From NCBI GenBank assembly GCA_963989385.1, contig OZ022499.1, forward strand, positions 33,782,993 to 33,846,992: a DNA stretch of 64,000 nucleotides, read 5' to 3'. Made by a program: the position numbers and the translations under genes. Below the pieces are notes generated by a model. The model did no database searches. It was not told where the DNA came from and saw only the letters and a program-made list of their open reading frames with translations. The DNA comes from Ctena decussata (Eukaryota > Mollusca > Bivalvia > Lucinida > Lucinidae). Positions 57,833 through 64,000 of the stretch are shown piece after piece; position 1 is the first letter of the stretch; each line of letters opens with the position of its first letter.

Positions 57833-60270
57833 TGCGAAGAAGAAGAATTTATTCGTAATATAGGCCACCGGCCCAAAATACAAAATACATACATGTATAT
57901 ATTCAATACAAATCTCAAACATAATGCCATTTATACATAATAAACATTTTTTAATGACACTCACGCTCTCAAACGAATCTTTAGCACCTTTTTTTTTATA
58001 AATAAAGTATACGTTATAGAATTTAAACATTTGTTGTCAAATATGTATCCCTTATTTCCAATGCAACTACTATAAACTTACAAATATTTAATAATAGTAT
58101 AGAATTTTGTTTGCACATTAATTCTTTAAATTTATCAAATGACGGATTGGTACAGTAGTATTTAGGAATATAGTTCTGTCTCGCCGTAGTGTAAAAAGAC
58201 CATTCAAATAATACATAAAATTCATTTCCTACATCCGTATTGCAAACTGGACATGTTCTGTCTTCATAAGGTATATTTTCATATCTTCCAGTATGCACCC
58301 TTAAATCTAAACACCCCCCTCTAAGTTTGGACATTATGTGTCTATACGGAACCATATTTTTTTCATTTAAGTAAAATTCACAAATCAAATTTTCTTTTAA
58401 CATTTCATAAGTTCTAAGTTTATCCATCTGTTGAACATCATATCTCCAACTTTGTATCTCTATGTCAAACAATCTTTGTTTAAGAATAGAAATAAAATTA
58501 CGTTCATCACCTACACCTTGATTGAACCAAACATAACCAAATCCATATTTTTCTAATACCTCTTTAACTTGTCTCGCCCAACAATCTGTCTTTGCGTTGT
58601 GATTTATCCATTTATACTGAAGTTTATAGCATATTTTAGGATATCTGCTATCTTCTAAACGTAAAATTCTAAGCCAATATTTAATAAGTTTTAAACATCG
58701 AGTCATATAAATAGTATGTCTACCTAATTCACCCCTAGCAAATATATCTGGAGAACGTTTTGGAATTCGCAAGATATATTTACAGAAGTCATGATGTATT
58801 TTTTCGATGTCTAAACTTTCATGGGAAAACCAAATCTCTGCAGCATATGTCAAAATGGGCAAAATTTTCGTCTCAAATATTTTAAGTAACAAATTTGCCG
58901 AAAGTGGCCCAAATTTATTCAGATTTGATTTTAAGCTAAAAACTGCTTTTGAGGCCTGTTCTGCTAATGTTTTCTGGCACATGTACCAAGATAATCGAGA
59001 AGATATTACCAAACCTAAATATTTATAATAAGTCACAACTTTTAACTGTGTATCTCCGTAAAACCATTTCTCGTATCTTCGAAGATAGCCGCCATTTCGG
59101 AATACAATAACATTAGTTTTATTCAAATTCACCTTTAGATTCCATGTGGTACAATATAATTTTAGTTTATTAAGCAACCGTTGTAATTCAATTTTAGTTT
59201 CTGCATGCAACACTAGATCGTCTGCAAAAAGTAAAAGGAATATTTTACATATATCAAGATCAATACCATAACTGCCAGTAGAAACAAAGTCCTTTAAATC
59301 ATTTAAGAAAAAGGAAAATAAAATAGGCGAAATGCAACAACCTTGCCTAATCCCAATGGGACAGTTAAATACTAACGTAAACCCCGATTTAGTTTTGACA
59401 CATGCTTTGACAGATGTGTAGATAGACTGTAGCATTTACTCATTTTAGAACTGACTTTTAGCTTTTGTAATTTATTCCATAGCGCATTTCTATCAACGCG
59501 ATCAAACGCTTTTTCGAAGTCAACAAACGCCGCATAAAAGTGCCCACCTTTATTTCTTAAATATTTGGTAACTACGGTTTGCAGACAAAATAAATTATCA
59601 ACTGTTCAATATGATTTTCGGTAGCCTGATTGCTCTTCACCAATTATATCATTTTCATTACTCCACTCTGCTAACCCTTTATTTAGAATATTTGTAAAAA
59701 TTTTACTTATTACGGGCTGTAAACTAATACCACGATAATTATTAGGTTTGCTATTATCACCTTTTTTTGGAATTGGACTTATAGTTGATACTGACCAATC
59801 TTCTGGAAAAAACGAGTCATTATAAAATTTATTGAACAGTATTTCAAAGTAAGGTAAAATTTTATCACATGCAACCTTAAAGAACTCTGCTGGAATCCCA
59901 TCGAGACCGGGTGATTTTTCTTTTTTTAAATCCATTACTGATGCCCGAATTTCTGATGTTGTAATAGGTGCGTCAAGAGTTTCATTTGTCAAATGTTCTG
60001 TTGCATCTTCGAGAACATGTTCGGATTCTGAATCGGTATCTGGATTAAAAAGTTTAGAGAAGTAACTAAACCATTCGTCCTGAGAAATATTCGCAAACGA
60101 CGTTTGTTGTTTTGATTTTAAAAAATTCCAAAATTCTTTTGGGTTGTTATTATTACAAGCCTTTTCAAGTTTCATAGTTTGCAAATTTCTGAAGTCGTCT
60201 TTTTTACGACTAATCATAGTTTTATATGCTTTTTTTAATAGCAATTCTCTGTAACCATTTCATATTTTAC
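57833..60270 (-). mobile_element. 5'-truncated LINE with (TTC)n 3' end
   Basis: Minus-strand non-LTR element. The 3' end is AATAAATTCTTCTTCTTCG at about 57835-57853. The 5' end lies near 60270, before any endonuclease domain appears. The coding part is a nearly complete RT region broken at two places. Confidence 0.8.
58023..60244 (-). pseudogene. LINE reverse transcriptase pseudogene
   Basis: Three consecutive minus-strand segments. Segment 60244-59606 has the pre-RT linker and RT start (SPGLDGIPAEFFK, PNNYRGISLQP, EQSGYRKSY). Segment 59605-59441 continues in the same frame after a TGA (59608-59606) and has FVDFEKAFDRVDRNALW, the first catalytic Asp block. Segment 59435-58023 has IGIRQGCCISPILFSFFLND, LLLFADDLVLHAET (catalytic Asp pair) and a C-terminal CPVCNT cysteine motif. 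An 8-base insertion at 59440-59433 shifts the frame between segments 2 and 3. One stop and one frameshift are the only breaks seen, so decay is recent. Clade not assigned. Confidence 0.85.
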
Positions 60271-60274
60271 AATG

Positions 60275-62299
60275 GGGGTTCGGCACGCATGGTCTCAGAT
60301 TTTTCTCAAACTTTCTCGGTTTGTTTGTTGTCACGAAAAAACATTTAAGTGATGGTCGATTCCTTCTGTTGTGTGTCCGTTGCCATGGCAACGGCCTCCA
60401 AAGATTTTCCCCAAAAATAGTAAAAAATTAGTGAAATTTTCCAATTTCGAACATTTATATATCATAGAAGTCATTACCTTTAGTCTAAAAACATTTTGAT
60501 CGACAAAATATGAATCAGTATGAGAATTCAGAGGAAAGAATAAATCAGATTTGTTAGTTCTTTGGTACTGCTTTTAGCCTTTCATGTGGGGTGGGGTATC
60601 GAGATATCGAAAACCCCAATTTTTGGCCTTTTTCAAGCGCGTACTACCATTTCGGCCGGCCACTCTGATATATAAGCACATGACAGAATATTAGAGGAGG
60701 ATCTCTAGTATCATGAACTGAACAAACATGTTTGGGAAGTTACCTCTTTATTACCGTAGCCATGGAAACGAACAATATGCTATTCAAAAAACAAGAAAAC
60801 ACATTAGTGCACAAAATCACTTATTTGTTATCCTAAACAATCAAAATACAGCATTTATTGCATGCACAATAGTTGTAAAATATCAGTTTTAGTTTAAAAA
60901 CTATAAACATTACAAGGGGTATTAACGGGGTCCTCATAAAAATCATTCATGGGGCTCCGAAAGGGGTTTTAATGGCTAATTTTCCCCAAAATAACAAATT
61001 TTCATCGCAAAACTGCAAAACAAATTATTGATTTCTCTTTAATATGTTGTGAAAATACATGTGTGAAGTTACCAGATATAAACTATGGCACTGGAATATT
61101 CTGGGGTCATTTAGGGGTCCAAACTAAGGGGTAAAAATGGGAAAATCGACCAAAAATCATGAATTCCTTCATTAAACAAAACTTACAACAGTGCATACAA
61201 TTACAATGGTTTAGATACCATTAGTCAAATAGTAAGTGGTTTAAACATGGCAATGGGGTGCTCTGTTATTCTAGTTATATTCCCGTAAGGGGCCATAAAA
61301 GGGGAAAAATCAGCAAAATTACCCGTTAATTACACTCTTCATATAGCATCTGAACCATTTTCCGTTACTTATAAAGGCAAACATCAGTCTAATGTAAGGC
61401 ACATGAAATGTGTTATGGGGATCAAAGTAATTGCATTTTTGTATCCAGGAGGGGCCAAAAAGGGGTCAAAAATACAGAAAATTGCACAAAAATTTTAAGT
61501 ATCTCACAAAAGAGCGTACTATATTTGTTACAGATACACTGGTTCAAAAGCTGTTGATCAAATAAAAATGAATGAATTAAAGCCATAACCATGGCTGCCC
61601 TGTGGTTCTTTTTATATGCATTTAATGGGTCAAAAATGGGTTAAATATGTAATTACCATAGCATTCCTAATAAACGCCCCTGCCCCTTTTCCAAAAAAAA
61701 AATGTAAGATTGACTTGCCATAAACTTACAAAGGGGAACAACATGAACTCCTGCTTGCTTCTCTGGAGGACTTAGCTAGCTCTTAAAAATGGGGTCTACT
61801 CTTCAAGTAAAGAATTCGTTCCTAAAAGAGCTCTTTTATGAGGGTGACCCTTTAAAACATGTTTGAATGAATAACAGTTCTGAAATGTCTCTCATTTGTT
61901 GACCATTATGAAACATGGTGTTTGACCGTATACGTTCAGATGAAAGCAGATCCTATCAGCATGCATCATAAAACCATCTACTTAAAGAGCAATCCTTTAT
62001 GTAGAGAACTCTATTCCACTCCAACGATAGGACTGGAACTCAAATAATATTCTTAATGTTAGACTGATTAACTGATTGTATTGGTTTGGTATTCCCTTTA
62101 TATTTCTTTGATGGGCCCCCATAAGAGATAACAATAAAAATGCAGCACTAGCTCATATTAGTTGCCCCATTCCAAATTTTTCCTCTCAGAGATGCATTTT
62201 GGTCTTCTAATACGTTGATTCAACATATGCACTCTGTGTAACTGAAACTGCTGTTACGATTTCATTCTAATGCACTTAGGAATGTAACATGATGTGTAA
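60275..62299. other. Degenerate ~190-bp repeats and TTAA-MITE debris
   Basis: Between about 60720 and 61700, loosely similar blocks with AAAGGGGTCAAAAATGGG-like words recur every roughly 180-190 bp. Near 61790-61850 is an interior piece of the TTAA MITE family (GGGGTCTACTCTTCAAGTAA). A perfect GTTGCCATGGCAAC palindrome is at 60379-60392. No gene. Confidence 0.45.
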
Positions 62300-63095
62300 T
62301 TGGATAACACAAGTATATCCTGTGATATACAGTCAAAAAGCCAATGTCATTATGATATATCACTTGTCCTTGGTTTTATTTGTTTGTTTTTTCGCGGCGC
62401 AGCCGCGTATAATCGCAGTATTGTTTCACATTTCACAAGATTTCATTGCTTAAATAACGCATATGACAAAACTATAGTATGCAAAATAAATATAGCAATT
62501 ATTTTGTGAATGCCAGGTCCACCATATTAGACTTATATATGATTGGAAAGCCCATACAAAAAGTCCACATGCTTACTACTTTGTGTTGCTTTAAATGGAT
62601 GCGTATTTTGGCGGCTCCATCGAATTGCCCCAAACCACCCCAAAACACCCCAAACCGCCTAAACACCACCCCAAACCACTTTTCCTAATTCTATTTCAGG
62701 TTAAAATAACATGCAAACCCTTTGTTTATGCTTTATATGATTTCAATCTTATAAACTAAATAAATAAAAGAAAAAAAAGAGCATTATCTTTTTATGCAGA
62801 AAAAGTGATTTTCATATGGTACAGCTTTGTGCTGAAAATAACGTAGTGGTATATACATGTATGCTGTTTATGTAGACATGTATACGCTTGCATGTCTGCA
62901 TATATGTTTTCAGCACATCTGTGTTTTCATGCACGCGTAACTATTTGCATGTTATATACCATTAAGGTTCATGGAAGCACACATACACAAATATATGATA
63001 TATTTTCTAATAGGGTCTGCAACTGTTCAAGGGTTACAGGCTGTCAAGAATTATGAATTCACATTGCGTGCTATATTGTGCATCGTTCTGGTCAA
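62300..63095. other. Spacer without recognised gene
   Basis: AT-rich sequence with a small CGCGGCGCAGCCGCG hairpin (62393-62407) and a CCCCAAACCACC-rich patch (about 62628-62680). Confidence 0.35.
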
Positions 63096-63101
63096 TAATG
63101 G

Positions 63102-64000
63102 TTGTTACGGTTGTTATTGCTAGCTAACCAACAATCAGGAGATGTGCAACTGGACCCCGGGCCGGAGTCACTGTCCTCTATGTCTTCTTCTGATTCGTCC
63201 TATCAGTCTGTTCTTCATGATCATTTAAAGATTGTTGATGTGAATATACAAAGTCTTTTGCCTAAATTGGATATAATGGAAATTGAAATGCAGTATTATG
63301 ATATTGTGGTCTTAACAGAGACGTGGCTTTCACAGAGCACTTCTAATTACGACGTAAGCATACCGAATTTTGACCTTCCTTACAGAAAAGACCGTGAAGA
63401 TAGATTAGGTGATGGCGTTGCAATTTATTTCAAATTTGGGATTGCACTGCATAAACAAGTAAATCTTGTTGATAATAACATCCAGATCCTTTGTCTTGAA
63501 GTGATTGTTCGAGGTCACAAGTTCCTACTTGCTGGCTTTTCTAGACCCCCTAATTCCGGCCGCGATTATTGGGACTCAATAGAATCAACGTTTGATCACT
63601 TTAGTAACTCTGTCATAAATGATTTGATTATATAAGGTGATTTTAACTGTGACATTTAACAGCCAAACATACCAAACAAAATGCACGATCTTGCTTTGTC
63701 ATATAACCTCACCCAACTGATTGACGAACCTACCCATTATACTGAGCATTCATCATTCATGTTATTGACCTTATTCTAGTAAGTAAACCAGAAAATGTAC
63801 TATATAGTGGTGTAACGTCGTCCTTCGTACCTGACCTTGTACGCTTCCATTGTCCTACTATGCTTATTTTAAAATTTCGAAAATCAATTGTAAAAGGTTT
63901 CAAACGGCATATTTGGGTGTATGAAAAAGGAAATTATGATATTTTTCGAAACAAACTTGTCCAATTTAATTGGGACAATGCATTCTCTGTTTATAATATT
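63102..64000 (+). pseudogene. LINE ORF2 start: AP-endonuclease, broken, runs off the window
   Basis: CR1/Jockey-like endonuclease region. It opens with a hydrophobic run and SGDVQLDPGP, then VDVNIQSLLPKLD (active-site Asn block), VVLTETWLS (active-site Glu) and GVAIYFK. A TAA at 63633-63635 replaces the residue before GDFN, and a second TAA is at 63657-63659. After a frameshift near 63763 the frame continues as VIDLILVSKPENVLYSGV and then FKRHIWVYEKGNYD to the window end. The RT domain, if present, lies beyond 64000. The start used (TTG at 63102) is only the edge of the open frame. Confidence 0.8.

Overview
This window is AT-rich, gene-poor animal DNA. Its repeat content points to a bivalve mollusc: tandem-core elements ending in ACGG/ACAG tetranucleotide tracts (the architecture of 'pearl'-type elements), tRNA-derived SINEs, several non-LTR retrotransposons, dozens of short inverted-repeat elements, and frequent microsatellites. 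No bacterial operons, CRISPR arrays or full-length LTR retroelements are visible. The species cannot be fixed from the sequence alone.

The only convincing host gene is on the minus strand, between about 45.3 and 34.4 kb. Three exons (45303-45222, 43888-43643, 35087-34438) join in phase into a ubiquitin-like domain followed by a RING1-IBR-RING2 (RBR) E3 ubiquitin-ligase module. The N-terminal exon was not found. The intron before the last exon is about 8.6 kb, and most of it is a 7.65-kb element with inverted ends (35685-43335) that has split an older tandem-repeat array.

A second, partial copy of the last exon lies at 11853-12231 and runs into a 200-N gap. It belongs to a larger duplication: segment A (about 843-12231) matches segment B (about 30578-34830) in blocks separated by private transposon insertions. 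Both segments touch assembly gaps, so this may be a true segmental duplication or a retained second haplotype.

Layout. 0-3.1 kb: start of segment A and a Tc1-like element with very long inverted arms. 3.6-6.7 kb: two copies of a pearl-like element. 6.9-12.2 kb: rest of segment A, with MITEs and a tandem-core element. 12.9-16.4 kb: poly-C minisatellite, a 220-bp tandem duplication, and a 5'-truncated LINE with an open 806-codon frame and a tRNA-like 3' end. 17.1-23.2 kb: hAT-like, TA-flanked and 9-bp-TSD non-autonomous elements plus a second tandem-core element. 23.6-26.3 kb: a 40-bp minisatellite. 26.5-30.5 kb: foldback MITEs and a miniature LTR element (TRIM). 30.6-35.1 kb: segment B. 35.2-45.3 kb: RBR gene introns and upstream exons. 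45.8-48.8 kb: SINE, LINE relic, tandem array. 48.8-55.3 kb: three further tandem-core elements. 57.8-60.3 kb: LINE pseudogene on the minus strand. 63.1 kb to the end: start of another broken LINE.

Apart from the RBR gene, nearly all recognisable sequence is transposable-element or satellite DNA. Several insertions can be polarised because an unoccupied duplicate site survives in the same window.
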